From Seison nebaliae (lineage: Eukaryota; Rotifera; Pararotatoria; Seisonacea; Seisonidae), in the NCBI GenBank assembly GCA_023231475.1, contig JALJEE010001598.1:1-56532 (forward strand): a stretch of DNA of 56,532 nucleotides, given 5' to 3'. Shown here piece after piece: positions 23,429-34,698 of the stretch. The translations under genes and the position numbers were made by a program. Position 1 is the stretch's first letter. Each line of letters opens with the position of its first letter. The notes beneath the pieces are model-generated. The model saw nothing but the letters and a program-made list of their open reading frames with translations. It was not told the origin of the DNA and did no database searches.

Positions 23429-25045
23429 TCATCTAGTCTTAGTGAGTGAGGAACATCCCAAAAAACTGTTAGCTTGAGTACTCTGTAATTCCAATGCATT
23501 TAATTGGGAGTCGATCGAGAACACTGGTCCATCCAACCACAATAAATCGAACCCTCCAATTTTCGTTTCTTTTCCATTTAATCTAAATTTGTATTTGGAG
23601 AACTATATAGAAAAGGAAGAAAATAAATTTAACTTTCCTTCCATATCAACCACATCGAATACATCCGACAATAAACGATATTTCAACTCGTAATCTTCCT
23701 GATTACTATGAACTAATGATGGAGATGCATTCACTTCCACTAACCATCTGATTTAACCGGAAATTTTGAAAATTTCTAATTTCGAAATTAAATAAAAGTT
23801 CTAACGCTTTTAAATCATCACCTAATAAGATATCATAACCATACAATTCGAAACAATGTTTATCATTGATGATATTCTTTTGAACTGATTTCAATGATGT
23901 GATAATCACATTATCGATTTCTTCCATTAATTTATTGATTCGATCTCTCCCATGAATTGCAGTCAAAAAAATTCTCAGTCGTTTCAATGACCATTTACAT
24001 CCTTTCTCAGCGTCATAATCTGGTGCAGTCTTCTGCACAGCAACATTTGTTAAATGAACATCTAAAAATGAATTTCATGAAACTGAAAATTTGAAAATTC
24101 CAACAAGTATCAGCAATCGATTCCATCGTATATCTCGTATTTGAAAATCGAGCGAAACCTTCTCGATATAACCAAATTTTTAATGGAATATACTAAAAAA
24201 GAATATAATTCACATTTATTTAAAACAACCAACACTTGTTACCACAACATAAATTCTTAAGTCAAATTTCCGTCCGCCAATAAGAAACGGTTTATCGATA
24301 TATTTTTGTACAACATAATCTTTCGGAATTTCCGCTTCTCGTTGTTGTCTTTCGAATTGACTAATATATTCATCACGTCGCCACTCACAAATATCTTTCA
24401 ATTCACGAAATAGAAAAATTCCTTTTCCTTGACTCTTCGCCACCGGTTTCATTATCCATACCGTCTCCGGACATTTTTTATATTCCTCAACGAACATATG
24501 ATATTCCGACTATTCTCAATCCAACAAACATTATTAGTTTTCGTTCACTTTCAATAGTTCAACTAACAGGCAATTCATAAGTTGTCGGATAGAAATCACA
24601 TCTGGAATTAGTTTCCTTATCGAATTTTCAATAACAAGTTTAGAAATTAACTGAGCGGTGTCGGGACTTCCTAATTTTTCTAGCTGTCGTCTATGACGCT
24701 TCAAATTTTTTACCATCAGATTCTTCCTGGTCAATTCGTAATGATTACGAAAATGATTAATTTTAGCACATTCATCAGTAATTCCTTGATCGAAACATTC
24801 TTTCATTATAGTTGTATCTGCCCAAAATATATCCCAAGGCTCGTCACTAAACAACGAACAGCTTTCAATTATTTCCAAATAATCAAATCATCAAACTTTG
24901 CTACTTCTACCCAACCACGGCTGGCCATAACAACATTGACAGTTGGTTGAAACGAACATCTGAAACGAATTGGTCTATCACTAATTCCTGGACGATTCTT
25001 ACCAACTGATGTCTTCACCGGTGCAACTGATTTATATCCCGACAT
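23429..25045 (-). CDS. TTLL9: TTLL9, tubulin tyrosine ligase-like polyglutamylase
   Basis: Eight exons give 421 aa (human 439): 25045-24897, 24846-24652, 24601-24568, 24509-24234, 24192-24105, 24061-23806, 23747-23634 and 23582-23429. The summed length is an exact multiple of three. TTLL9 adds glutamate side chains to tubulin in cilia and flagella. Diagnostic blocks are [37 protein letters not shown] (ATP binding), [38 protein letters not shown] and [11 protein letters not shown]. It matches TTLL9 more closely than TTLL1 at [10 protein letters not shown] and in the C-terminal [12 protein letters not shown]. All seven introns (41-58 nt) begin GTT. The start is the Met of MSGYKSV; an in-frame Met lies 15 codons upstream. 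Confidence 0.93.
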
Positions 25046-25938
25046 TAGGAAGGTAACGATGGCAACTAGGTAAGCCGAATTTTCACACACATTTCAAATT
25101 CCAAAATTCCCATTACAATGAAAATATTTTCTATGTTTAATCGTTACCTAAGATCTTATTTCATCTTAGGCATCAACCTATATAAATATCTTTAGCAAAC
25201 ATTTATTAAACAATTTGAAACTTGAAACAATTTACAGTAAACTCAATTTATTCAATATATTTCTAACTAATAGTTATTGCTCAATTAGAATTAGAGAATT
25301 ATTTTTTTTATAGGAGTGAAGAATAGTTATTAATTATCTTCATTTTATGTTTGATGATAATAAAAATGGATGAAAAAGTGAAATGAAAGCGACTCATAGC
25401 CAAAAAAAAGTTTTCTTGAAAATATAACAGTGTTTTAGGAATTGTATATAAAAAATGCGAACAAACACGGAAATATTGAATGAGAACCGAGGAATAATGG
25501 GAATCAAAACGGTTTCACAAATGACAATTTCCTTATAAAATTCCGAAAGACCATCCCTTTACTTTGATGATGTGAAAGCGGTTAGAATTAATTTCCAATC
25601 TTCGACATAATCAGGAAAAGTTGTTGTGGTAATCTTATAATAATTAGGTTGTGTGCAACGAACAAAAAGGTTATAAATATAAAGAAATTAATTTTGTAAG
25701 AATAATAATAACGAAAGATTAGAAAGAAAAAAATTCTTGAAAGTTTTTTTTTGTTATAAATGTTAATAATAATAATTAGAATAAAAATAAAGGAAAAATT
25801 ATTGTTAGAAAAAAAATTTCATCATTCATATTACTTTTTCTCGTCGTTACTTTTTGCATTTGGATGAAAATAATTTATTTCTTAAAAAAGAGTTATTCTA
25901 TTTTCACAGAAATTTTTTTCAATTGAAATCTTCATTCT
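25046..25938. other. intergenic between TTLL9 and 14-3-3
   Basis: About 890 bases. On the minus strand this is the 3' flank of 14-3-3 and the 5' flank of TTLL9. No open frame or repeat that I can support. Confidence 0.5.
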
Positions 25939-26715
25939 TTACTCTTTATTCTCGCCACCTGCTGCTGGTGCCACGTCGCCACCTCCAGCTGTATCTTCTT
26001 TGTCTTCATTTTCGAGATCGCTCGTCCACAACGTCAGATTATCACGCAACAATTGCATGATTAATGTAGAATCATTATAGTTATTACAATTGATCTTATC
26101 CAAATCAGCCATGGCCTCATCGAAAGCCGTTTTTGCCATATGACACGCACGATCAGGTAGATTCAAAATTTCGTAATAGAATACGGAGAAATTGAGGGCA
26201 AGACCGAGACGAATAGGATGTGTTGATTCCAGTCCTTCCTTAGCGAGAACCATCGCTTCATCATAGGCAGTCTGGGCATTCTTGACTACTTTCTCTCGGA
26301 AATCACCAGTAGCAATTTCAGCGAGATATCGATAGTAATCACCTTTCATTTTGAGGAAGAAGACTTTCGACTCACATTTGGACGCACTAGTTATCAAATA
26401 CTTCTCGAGGAGTTGAATGACTTCTTCACAGATCTCTTGGAGTTCCTTCGCCACTTGTTCTCGATAGTCTTTGATCATTTTTATTTTACTTTCATTCGAA
26501 TCGACCTTCTGCTCAATACCGGTAATAACTCGCCATGATGATCGTCTCTCGCCAATAACGTTCTTGTAGGCGACGCTGAGGAGATTGCGGTCTTCGTTGG
26601 ACAATTCACCACCGATCTCGGTCACCTCTTTCATGGCCTTCGCCATGTCGTGGTATCGTTCGGCTTGTTCGGCTAATTTCGCCTTTTGTATAAGTGCATC
26701 ACGTTCCTTAGTCAT
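25939..26715 (-). CDS. 14-3-3zeta: 14-3-3 protein, zeta-type
   Basis: 258 aa, intronless coding region. 14-3-3 proteins are dimeric cytosolic adaptors that bind phosphoserine/phosphothreonine motifs. The diagnostic signatures are present: [59 protein letters not shown] and [18 protein letters not shown]. The N-terminal [18 protein letters not shown] dimer helices fit the zeta group better than epsilon. The Ala/Gly/Glu-rich tail after residue 235 is slightly longer than usual. The start is the Met directly after a T-run (CATTGTTTTTTTT in the plus sense). An intron could exist in the 5' UTR. Confidence 0.97.
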   Translation of the reverse strand: MTKERDALIQKAKLAEQAERYHDMAKAMKEVTEIGGELSNEDRNLLSVAYKNVIGERRSSWRVITGIEQKVDSNESKIKMIKDYREQVAKELQEICEEVIQLLEKYLITSASKCESKVFFLKMKGDYYRYLAEIATGDFREKVVKNAQTAYDEAMVLAKEGLESTHPIRLGLALNFSVFYYEILNLPDRACHMAKTAFDEAMADLDKINCNNYNDSTLIMQLLRDNLTLWTSDLENEDKEDTAGGGDVAPAAGGENKE

Positions 26716-28855
26716 TGTTTTTTTTTAACTGATGATGTGATCACGTTCTTTCCAAAAAGAATTTACAATAAAATAAAAAGATGGAGAATGATATGAAGAG
26801 TACGCGTGTACGTAATCTGTGATGACTAGGAGTGTTTGGGACGATATATAAGAAAAATATTCTTGCGAAAGAAAATTTGTAACAAATTTTATCTTCTCAG
26901 TTAATTCCTGAACGATTTTTATACTGGACCGTATATGTAAAAATTTCTTCGAACAACTCCCAACGAAGCAGCGATGGTGTACGGGCACGATTTGTGGCAG
27001 CGATCCCTTCCCTACATTACCTGTTTCTCTTTCCTTCTCCCTTCCTTACCTATAACCATGTCCATTATCAATCAGACGAGAGATATGCGTCATGCTTCAT
27101 ATGTACAACAGAAACCATTTATTCAGGTTCATATATACGGCATTTTATTATTATTATTATTTCTCTCCCATCAACAATCCGGCCCTCTCTCCCGTTTTCT
27201 ACATATCCACCGGCCATACATATACATAAAATTTAATGACTCGTACTCTCGAACACACACACAGAGAGACATATAAAGATTTCACGTAGGATTTAGTACA
27301 AAATATTTTGTTATGTGGCCACGTCGCCGTCATTCGAATTGAGAAGAATAATTATCATAACAATCATAGAGAGAACATTTAATTTATGAGTTTTCTGTAT
27401 TATTCTTCGATTTTCAAGTAGCAAGAAATGGAGTTCTCTTACGTTTACGCACTTTCCATACTAATATGATTATTATTCTTGTTTGGATGATGGAAGAATA
27501 ATGGTTTTATTAAGTTCAAACCATATTATTGTTGTTTGCGTATATGCGTGTGTGTGTGTGTGTGGAAAGAGAATGGGAAAGAACATTCGATCGAATTCAT
27601 TCCCACAATGTCTCCTATGGCAAATGTTTGGGAAAAGGAAATTGCGGAAGAATATCAATTTTTCCATTTATCAGTTAATGGATCTTACTTCTCCCGTAGT
27701 CGAATGAAGAAATGGAACGAAATAGAAAAGGAGAAAACGATTATGAAAAAAGATTGAAAATATTTCACGATTGACGATCTAACGATCCATTCAACGAAAT
27801 AAATCAAAATTATCAAATTAACATGATTTATTGTGAAGGAATATGTCATGAAGTCAAATGATCCAGAGAACATTTTCCAACAGAAGTTTTCATTCATATT
27901 CTACAAATACTAACTCGCTAGCTAGTTAGTCAGTTGAGAGAGTAAGAATAATAGAATTTACTTAAAAGAGAATGAAATTCTTCTCACACTTTTTTCTACA
28001 TTAAATGTTCGATTGCACATTACAATTCATTCAATCAACTCTTAATCGGGAGCAGTTAGTAAGGAAAAGAACAAATAAGTAAAGAGGCATATTAATGATA
28101 ATAATATTGGTAATTATTATTAGATTGTGCTTTCCACTTCTCCTCTCTCTCTACATTATGCACTACTTGCATCCAGTCCCTTCTCAAAACCTATTTCATT
28201 TCCATGTCGAATATGGCGAGATGATTCTTATTAAACAATCATCTCCATTATTTCCCAATTTCACATTTGCTTTTCCCAATAAATGCAGAATTTTTCCAAC
28301 TATTCGTCATTATTCAATTGAATATATGGAATATAATTCATTCCGTTACATTTCACTCATTTCACATGAATTCACTTTTTGTCCAAAAGCAAACACTTAA
28401 CTACTTAATATCGTCTCAAGAGAATTTGAATATCTAAAGGAAACTTAGAAATTTCTAACTAAACTCAAATTTTCATCAAAAATTACAAGAAAGAATTTAA
28501 GATGAAAATTGAACGAATGTAGATATTGAAATAAGCAGAAAGATGTAAAAATAAATAATTTCTCTTCTTACACTTCACATGTGACAAATAGTGGAAATTC
28601 CAATTTTAACATGCGATTTTTGAATTGAATAAGTTTAATAGTGAAAGTCTTACGTTTCAGTTCGAAGAGTCATGCTAAAAAGTTTCACTAGATGTTAGCA
28701 AGGACGTTCGTTAAAAGTTTTATTTAAATATCATGTCAAAGTTCAGAGTTTTTTTTTGAAAGACATTGAAATTTTTAGAATTTAACATGCTTATTCATCA
28801 AACTTGGAAGAATTGTAAATTTGAAGCTTTAAATAGAAATGGGACTAGAAATAAA
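26716..28855. other. 2.1 kb intergenic between divergent 14-3-3 and mL41
   Basis: No gene is supported. The region between the divergent genes should contain both promoters. A short GT microsatellite lies at 27548-27564. The open frames in 26725-28400 have no recognisable motif and unlikely composition. Confidence 0.5.
27548..27564. repeat. GT dinucleotide microsatellite
   Basis: About eight and a half GT repeats, directly followed by GGAAAG. Confidence 0.85.
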
Positions 28856-29296
28856 ATGAACCCAAACCTTCTTAGACTTTTTCGCTTCAACAAATTGGTT
28901 CAAATTAGTAACAGGAAAATTTTTGGGAAGCCAAAACGATCGACAATTCCTTATGATAAACGATTTAAATTGACACCGAAAAGTGCGGGGCCAGCGAAAC
29001 GTGGTGGATACGAAGAATGGGGTCAATTACCTGAAGTGAAATATGGAACAGAAGAAACGGGTATGTTTATTAATGGTAAATTTTATCATGATAAGAATAT
29101 GGAAATCGAATGGATCGTTCCATCTCAAGAAGATATGAAGAATTGTAAATTAAAACCATACGTCAGTTATAACGTGGAGGAAGTTTGGACGGAAGAATTG
29201 TCAGCGAAAGAATTATATGAGAAATGTTTGATGAATGAAGATATGAATGAGTTTAAGACACTTAAGACGAAGAAGAAGAAAAATGTAATGAACTAA
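28856..29296 (+). CDS. MRPL41: mitochondrial ribosomal protein mL41
   Basis: 146 aa from the Met at 28856; the frame is open further upstream to 28766. mL41 is a protein of the large mitochondrial ribosomal subunit. A basic N-terminus, probably the mitochondrial targeting region, is followed by the conserved core: RFKLTPKSAGPAKRGGY, then IVPSQEDMKNCKLKPYVSYN and EELSAKELYEKC. The KLKPYVSY block is the best identifier. The Lys-rich end is unusual. No intron is needed. It is convergent with the SLC35A gene, 87 bases away. The start at 28856 is preferred because upstream residues look like 5' UTR, but this is not certain. Confidence 0.85.
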   Translation: MNPNLLRLFRFNKLVQISNRKIFGKPKRSTIPYDKRFKLTPKSAGPAKRGGYEEWGQLPEVKYGTEETGMFINGKFYHDKNMEIEWIVPSQEDMKNCKLKPYVSYNVEEVWTEELSAKELYEKCLMNEDMNEFKTLKTKKKKNVMN

Positions 29297-29382
29297 ACTT
29301 TTTTATAGAAAAAACAATTTTTTAAAATACAATTATTCTAAAACCTGAAAATTCTGCAATTTCCTTTCATCTTCTCTCTTAA

Positions 29383-30426
29383 TTAGACGGTTGTCGTATG
29401 TTTGTCATTGTCTTTCTCATTTACCTCGTTCTTCAGAATGGACATGGGAGTATTATTGACAGGATTACTCGCATATAAATACGTCGCTAGTGAGACGAGA
29501 GCGATTGCAAGAAAAGTAAATTTGTCGATCGGTATGGAGAAAATGATCCAAGAGAGAATTCCTGTGAATAACAATTCGAGAGCACTGGCGAATACTTTGA
29601 GAATAGAATTAAGATTGCGAAGGAAAAATGCCGTCACTAATCCGATCAGAGCGTTAATGACAATGATGGAGATGACGGAAGTGTTGAGTAGTTCGGAAGT
29701 GAAAGCCGTTGGTAAATCGTGCATAGAAATGAGAATGATGAAATTTAAAATTGCCGAATCGGCATACATGAACATGTTTTGTAACATGAAATTCACCTTA
29801 AGTCCATCACGTTTCAAAAGATATTCGTTATAAACGCCAGCGAATGATGAACAGAAGACCTGAATGAGAATGTACAATAATGAAATGTTGAAAATGAGTG
29901 ATGAGAGATCGTGTGAAGTTGATGTGGTCTTGTGTACGGAAGAGAATTGTTTCGTGATACATCCCACCATCAGAATGATTAATGACAACCATTGAACTTT
30001 CGACAGATTCTTCTTGAATAGAAATTGAAAAAGAACACCAGTAACAATAACACGTAATTGGAGTAACAAATAATAAGTTGTCGGATCATAAGATTGGAGG
30101 TTGATGAATGTCAAATTATTATAGAAACAATAGAGTAATGACGGAATACCATAAAGTAAGAATAGTTTCTTATACATCACAATTTCCGAGAAGAGTTTTT
30201 TAAATGAACGATTCTCTTTATAATAAGCGGAAACAGCCATGATCAATTTGAGCACTTCCGTCAGGAAAACGGGAACGATCGTTTTATATTTATAAGAATT
30301 GTCACTCGATTGAGACGCCGTTACCATAAGGCCTTGACTCACGAATAATCCCATATAAGAAACGAAAATTACAGCGGATAGTTTAGTAGGAAATAATTCC
30401 TGCAATTTCTCTCCAAACGAGCTCAT
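29383..30426 (-). CDS. nucleotide-sugar transporter, SLC35A family
   Basis: 347 aa from the Met at 30426; an in-frame Met lies 20 codons upstream at 30486. No intron. These are Golgi antiporters that exchange UDP- or CMP-sugars for the monophosphate. About ten hydrophobic segments are visible. Family blocks include FLTEVLKLIMAV, YCFYNNLTFINLQSYDPTTY, QLRVIVTGVLF and SSFAGVYNEYLLKRDGLKVN. The last of these, with QNMFMYADS, resembles the Drosophila senju/SLC35A4-5 branch more than SLC35A1-3. The substrate cannot be told. The KDNDKH tail is cytoplasmic. The upstream gene on the same strand ends about 300 bases away. Confidence 0.88.
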   Translation of the reverse strand: MSSFGEKLQELFPTKLSAVIFVSYMGLFVSQGLMVTASQSSDNSYKYKTIVPVFLTEVLKLIMAVSAYYKENRSFKKLFSEIVMYKKLFLLYGIPSLLYCFYNNLTFINLQSYDPTTYYLLLQLRVIVTGVLFQFLFKKNLSKVQWLSLIILMVGCITKQFSSVHKTTSTSHDLSSLIFNISLLYILIQVFCSSFAGVYNEYLLKRDGLKVNFMLQNMFMYADSAILNFIILISMHDLPTAFTSELLNTSVISIIVINALIGLVTAFFLRNLNSILKVFASALELLFTGILSWIIFSIPIDKFTFLAIALVSLATYLYASNPVNNTPMSILKNEVNEKDNDKHTTTV

Positions 30427-30726
30427 CCTTTTACTTTCGATTTGGATTGAATTAAATAAATTTTTATTTTCGTAAGATAAATGCAAATTTACAAAGCACG
30501 TTCAATGATTAATATGATGTTTTGTGATGTTTGACGATGATAAGAATAAAAAATTTTTTTCTCTTTTCTCCTTATGGGACGTCTCGTAGCTTTGTATTCA
30601 AACTCGCGAAATTGTTTCATAAATTTATTTAAAGAAAATAATAGTTGAAAAATGAGATGTTTAACAAAAGATTATAATATTTGCATTGTTTACCCTGGGA
30701 AACGGAAGAAAAGAAGATGGATAAAT

Positions 30727-31455
30727 TTAACCAAATCTTTTCACGACTTTCGGTGGTTCAGCTGCCACTATGCCAATCTGCGATAATCGTCTTAAACATT
30801 TCTGTGATAAATTCCCAAATTTCTCATGTCGGGGTACTTGTTCGTAGGTAACTAGATCATTATTCTTCTGATCTGAACTTCGTTCTAATAATCGATCGTA
30901 ATAATAAAGCGATTTATCAACACCTGCCATATGAGATTCCATAGCAATAAGTTTCTTCTTTAATGGTTGTTTCTTTTTTTTCGATATGAAGAACTTTTTC
31001 TCATCACCTTTACTGACACGAATAGATGGTGGATATACTCGTGGAATTATCTCACTATTTTTCATGCCATTACTTATCATTTCATTCATGTCAATCATTT
31101 TATCGAGATGAGGAAACGTCGTATCATCCTCACCATCTACATCGGTTGTTTTCTCCGATTCGCTAGTGATGGGAAGATGAGTAGCGGAAATTTTTTGTTC
31201 AAGAGCCGAAAATGTTTTTTGAATATTCAATTCTTTTTTACGATGTAAATTAAGTACTTTTCTCGCCGTAAATGGTTTCTTGTTTGAATTGAAATTGTTT
31301 TTATTTGAGCAAAATGAAACTTGTTTCATCAATGATGATAACGTCGGTTGTTGATATCGAGGAGTGGAATAACAACCTTTTATCGTTGACAAAGAAGACG
31401 GATGATTCTTTAGAAGATTATCCAACTTCATTCCGTAAGAACAGGTGTAATCCAT
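30727..31455 (-). CDS. hypothetical basic protein
   Basis: 242 aa, one uninterrupted frame. I do not recognise it. It has a Ser-rich N-terminus, many Lys clusters (FISKKKKQPLKKKL near residue 165), a patch of acidic residues (DVDGEDD) and no hydrophobic segment, signal peptide or coiled coil. Such composition suits a nuclear or nucleolar protein, but that is only inference. It starts about 85 bases after the QNG1 stop on the same strand. Its codon use resembles the neighbouring real genes, and a 242-codon frame is long for this AT content, which supports it being a gene. Confidence 0.6.
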   Translation of the reverse strand: MDYTCSYGMKLDNLLKNHPSSLSTIKGCYSTPRYQQPTLSSLMKQVSFCSNKNNFNSNKKPFTARKVLNLHRKKELNIQKTFSALEQKISATHLPITSESEKTTDVDGEDDTTFPHLDKMIDMNEMISNGMKNSEIIPRVYPPSIRVSKGDEKKFFISKKKKQPLKKKLIAMESHMAGVDKSLYYYDRLLERSSDQKNNDLVTYEQVPRHEKFGNLSQKCLRRLSQIGIVAAEPPKVVKRFG

Positions 31456-31539
31456 AACGATTTTTCGTGGCCGTTGTAGCCAACAGAAAAATTGAAAAAA
31501 TTAGATGAAATTGAAAATTAAAGAATTCGAATTTTTATT

Positions 31540-32758
31540 CTAATAAAATCGACAGCGGATTTTATGTACCGGCGAGTTGTTAATTAATTGTTGGTATTTC
31601 TTCGCCATTCGCCATAAAACATAATCGATATCGATCGCTTTCAATTTACTCTTTTGTCTCTCCTCAAATAATTTCACTAATTTCTCCACCGCAATTATTG
31701 AGGCTGATCGAATCTCAACTTCCATCGATTCACCTGATTCGAACAAATGTCCATTATTAATTTTATTTAATAATTCTTCCGAATATTTTATCGTACTAAA
31801 ATGAACGAGAATTTGTGGAACTCTTCGAAATATGATGAAATTATGATGATAATTTAATAAAAAAAAATATTTTGAATTTAAAATAAAACCGGTAATCAGC
31901 GAACATTGTCAATAGATTTATATCATTAAATTGACATAATTCATTCTGTGGAAGTTGTGAATGAAGGTCGGAAATTAGAATTTGTGGTTTCTTCATAAAA
32001 TAAACTAAACGAATATAATGAAATTAATTCAATTAAATTCTAATCAAACTAATTTTTCCTTTATAATGAGCAAAATCTCGAAAAAAAGGAAAATTATTCC
32101 ATAATAAACAAAGGCATTTCATGGCACTGTTATCGCCCAATTTCAGGAAATTAGAAAAACTTCCCCCAAACTCCTCCACAAGTATCTTACCAGCTTCTTG
32201 ACAAATTCTCACTCGTTCTTCTTTCATTGGAATATCTAAATTTTCATCAACTAATTCTTCCAATTTCTTCCATTCATCTATCGTCAATTTATGATAAAAT
32301 TCTGGTGACCAAATAGGAACGTTTTTCTTTTCTAACACGTATCGAATTTAATCAATCCACCAAAGTTCTAACTTCGATTAATTGATTGATGAAATTACAA
32401 AAAGAAGCATACCCAGTAAATCTTTTACGATCTATATCGATCGTATTATTTTCAATTGTCTTCGTCTCAACATCTTCTTTCCAGAACGAAAAGTTTAATG
32501 CATCAACAATAAAAATCCTTAAAGGAATAAATTAAAATCTTGAACAATTGAAATTGAAATTAACAAATCTATAAAGTTTGAATCATTTTTAAGTCGATGC
32601 AGTTCCATATTGGACTCTTCGCATTTCTCCTTCGCCATTTCATCAATCAATTTCTCAAAATCTTCTTCTTTTCCTAATTTCACATGATCACTATTATCGA
32701 CGACGAACTGAGTCGAATCGATAATCATTCTATGCGACCATTTACTGATACTTTCCAT
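31540..32758 (-). CDS. QNG1: QNG1, queuosine 5'-phosphate N-glycosylase (queuosine salvage)
   Basis: Five exons: 32758-32565, 32517-32373, 32326-32050, 32004-31890 and 31822-31540. They give 337 aa, close to human QNG1 (C9orf64, DUF2419). The enzyme releases queuine from queuosine phosphate, so the base can be used again for tRNA modification. Conserved blocks are FIVDALNFSFW, RFTGYASFC, ICQEAGKILVEEFGGSF, LLTMFADYRVPQILVHF, GESMEVEIR and the C-terminal VHKIRCRFY. LTMFADYR|VPQ is split by an intron. All introns (45-67 nt) begin GTT, and three of the four end in AAG. A degraded copy of exon 2 lies just upstream at 33010-33210. Confidence 0.93.
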
Positions 32759-33004
32759 TCTTATTTACTTTTCTCAATCACTCTCCGAATTAAAGCTACC
32801 ACACTAAATTTAATAAATAACTTGTCCAAAATGGAATATTGTCACTCAATATTTCCTCAATCTCAAACATCTTTCAATCATCAAAAAATTACAGAAGTTT
32901 AGTTCAAAGTCATCATTCTTTTCTTTACAATTATTTAATAATTTTTATTTTTTTGTACGATAAATATATGATGAAAAAATTGTTAAAAAATGAACAATTT
33001 CCGA

Positions 33005-33210
33005 CTGCGATTAACAGACTGATAAAATTACAAAAAGAAGCATAATATTTTCGGATCAATGTCGATCATATTATTCTCAATTCTCTTATTTTCATCAGCT
33101 TCATTCCAAAAGGAAATGTTTAATGCATCAACAAGAAAAATTCTTCTATTCTTAAAAGTTTTTATTGTTCGTAATTGTTTTTCTTATTTAAAAATTTGAG
33201 ATTTAACAAA
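33005..33210 (-). pseudogene. degraded partial duplicate of QNG1 exon 2 region
   Basis: Plus-strand 33010-33150 aligns with 32389-32520 inside QNG1: both have AATTACAAAAAGAAGCATA, then a GATC-rich block, then TTTAATGCATCAACAA. On the minus strand the copy still reads RIFLVDALNISFWNEA, against RIFIVDALNFSFWKED in the gene. The copy lacks the GYASFC end and is broken by stops. Further similarity (TTAACAAATCTA) extends to about 33210. This is a local tandem duplication of QNG1 that has decayed, or a remnant of a second gene copy. Confidence 0.75.
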
Positions 33211-33456
33211 TCTAATTGAACTTGTCGTTTATTCGATGATTATAAATATCATCTGTATATTTAAATGTGTTTTAAATGTGGGTATTTGTTAAACGTGTAT
33301 TTTGGGGAGACAACATATCATAAGTGTCATTTGAAGAACCATTTCGTTTATATGGATTTCGAAAAGAAGTTACTTTCATCTCTATATAAATATTTCGGAG
33401 AAAATTAAGCATTAGTATTGGATCTTCACAATATAGTTTAAAGTTTTTGTTCAAAA

Positions 33457-34621
33457 ATGAGTTTATCACAAAAAGAAATTTTGTACGAAATTGTAATTCG
33501 AAATATTCCTAATGATTGCGACAGAAAAGTTTTGAATGATTTCATCAATAATTATAATGCAGTATCTTATTCAATTAATGCTATGGACGACAGATATGAT
33601 TTGTTAGTGTTTTTATGATAATTCTTAATTCAAGTTTAATTCTAATAGATTTGAATTGAAATTACATTTCAGTAATCGAATAGACGCAGAGAATTTCGTC
33701 CACAATGACAAGATGCATCAAGTACAGAAGATGCCTGGGACGACATATAATCGTTTGAATGTTCCTGTTGATCAATTAGCGTCGGAAAATCCGATACCTA
33801 TCGAATTGGTAACATTCGTTGATCCAGAATGTGTGGCTCATGCCAGAGTGATTAACACAGGGAAACGTTTACAAATTTTATTGGAAGTTCGACGATCGAA
33901 TTCGAACGAGATGACTCGAATTGAAGAACAACCGATAACACCGATTACAACCGACAAGGTTTCAATTGATGAAATTCCGATAGAAATGACACGAAAGTTT
34001 TGGTGTAATATCACGTCGAAAATATATTTCCTGATAGGACTTGAACATTATTTCCCGAAACATCATGGTCTCTGTGATGATTTCTTTTTGGCACATGCTG
34101 TTAATGAATATTATTTTTTCGGAAGAACATATGCTCAGAATGTGCGTTTACGCATTTTGGAGAAAGAAATGGCTACATTTGATGAAACACAAAGTAACAA
34201 TAAAATTTCACTTAAAGCAGGTGATTTACGAGTCGTTCAATATGCATTCAAATTAGTCAGGTTAATTTTTTCATTTTTCACATTCAAAAATATTTTATTT
34301 TTATATATTTTTTTATTTATTTAAATATTTCTTATCAGAGTGTATGTTGTAGAAAATGAGCCGAAATTATTTCTAATCGATTATGGGAATTTTATCGATT
34401 CAAAAGAAGTGCAATCTTTTCGTGATACCACTCCAAAAATATGGTTCACAGCTCCATTAATGTTTGCTTTTAGATCGAAGAATGAAAATTTCAAAATGGT
34501 AACAAACTCGCAATCTGACACAATCAAATTTCAAATTACACATACCGAATTAAAACGTCAAGAACAAAATCAATTCTATTCGATAATTGAGTTTAATGTG
34601 ACGAACAATATATATAAATAA
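33457..34621 (+). CDS. RRM-like / Tudor-like domain protein
   Basis: Three exons: 33457-33602, 33649-34260 and 34339-34621, 346 aa. Residues 1-75 look like an RNA-recognition fold (YEIVIRNIPNDCDRKVLNDF, then YDLFELKLHFSNRIDAENFV). The C-terminal third has a Tudor core: VYVVENEPKLFLIDYGNFID, matching the family's FIDYGN motif, with a preceding region on KFWCNITSKIYF. Tudor domains of this class bind methylated arginines of Piwi-type proteins, and an RRM plus Tudor arrangement is known in TDRD10. A germline small-RNA role is only a guess. Both introns start GTT (GTTAGT, GTTAAT). The stop codon TAA lies within an AATAAA at 34617-34622. Confidence 0.65.
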
Positions 34622-34698
34622 AGAATATTTGACAATTAATTAATCGTTTTTTTTTGTTTCCTGAATAAATATCTTTTTACAAATACTCACTTTCCTCC

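Noticed and set aside
27548-27564. GT repeat as possible Z-DNA or regulatory element
   Set aside because: Too short to claim a function; listed only as a microsatellite.
29402-29833. 143-aa plus-strand frame
   Set aside because: Antisense shadow of the SLC35A gene.
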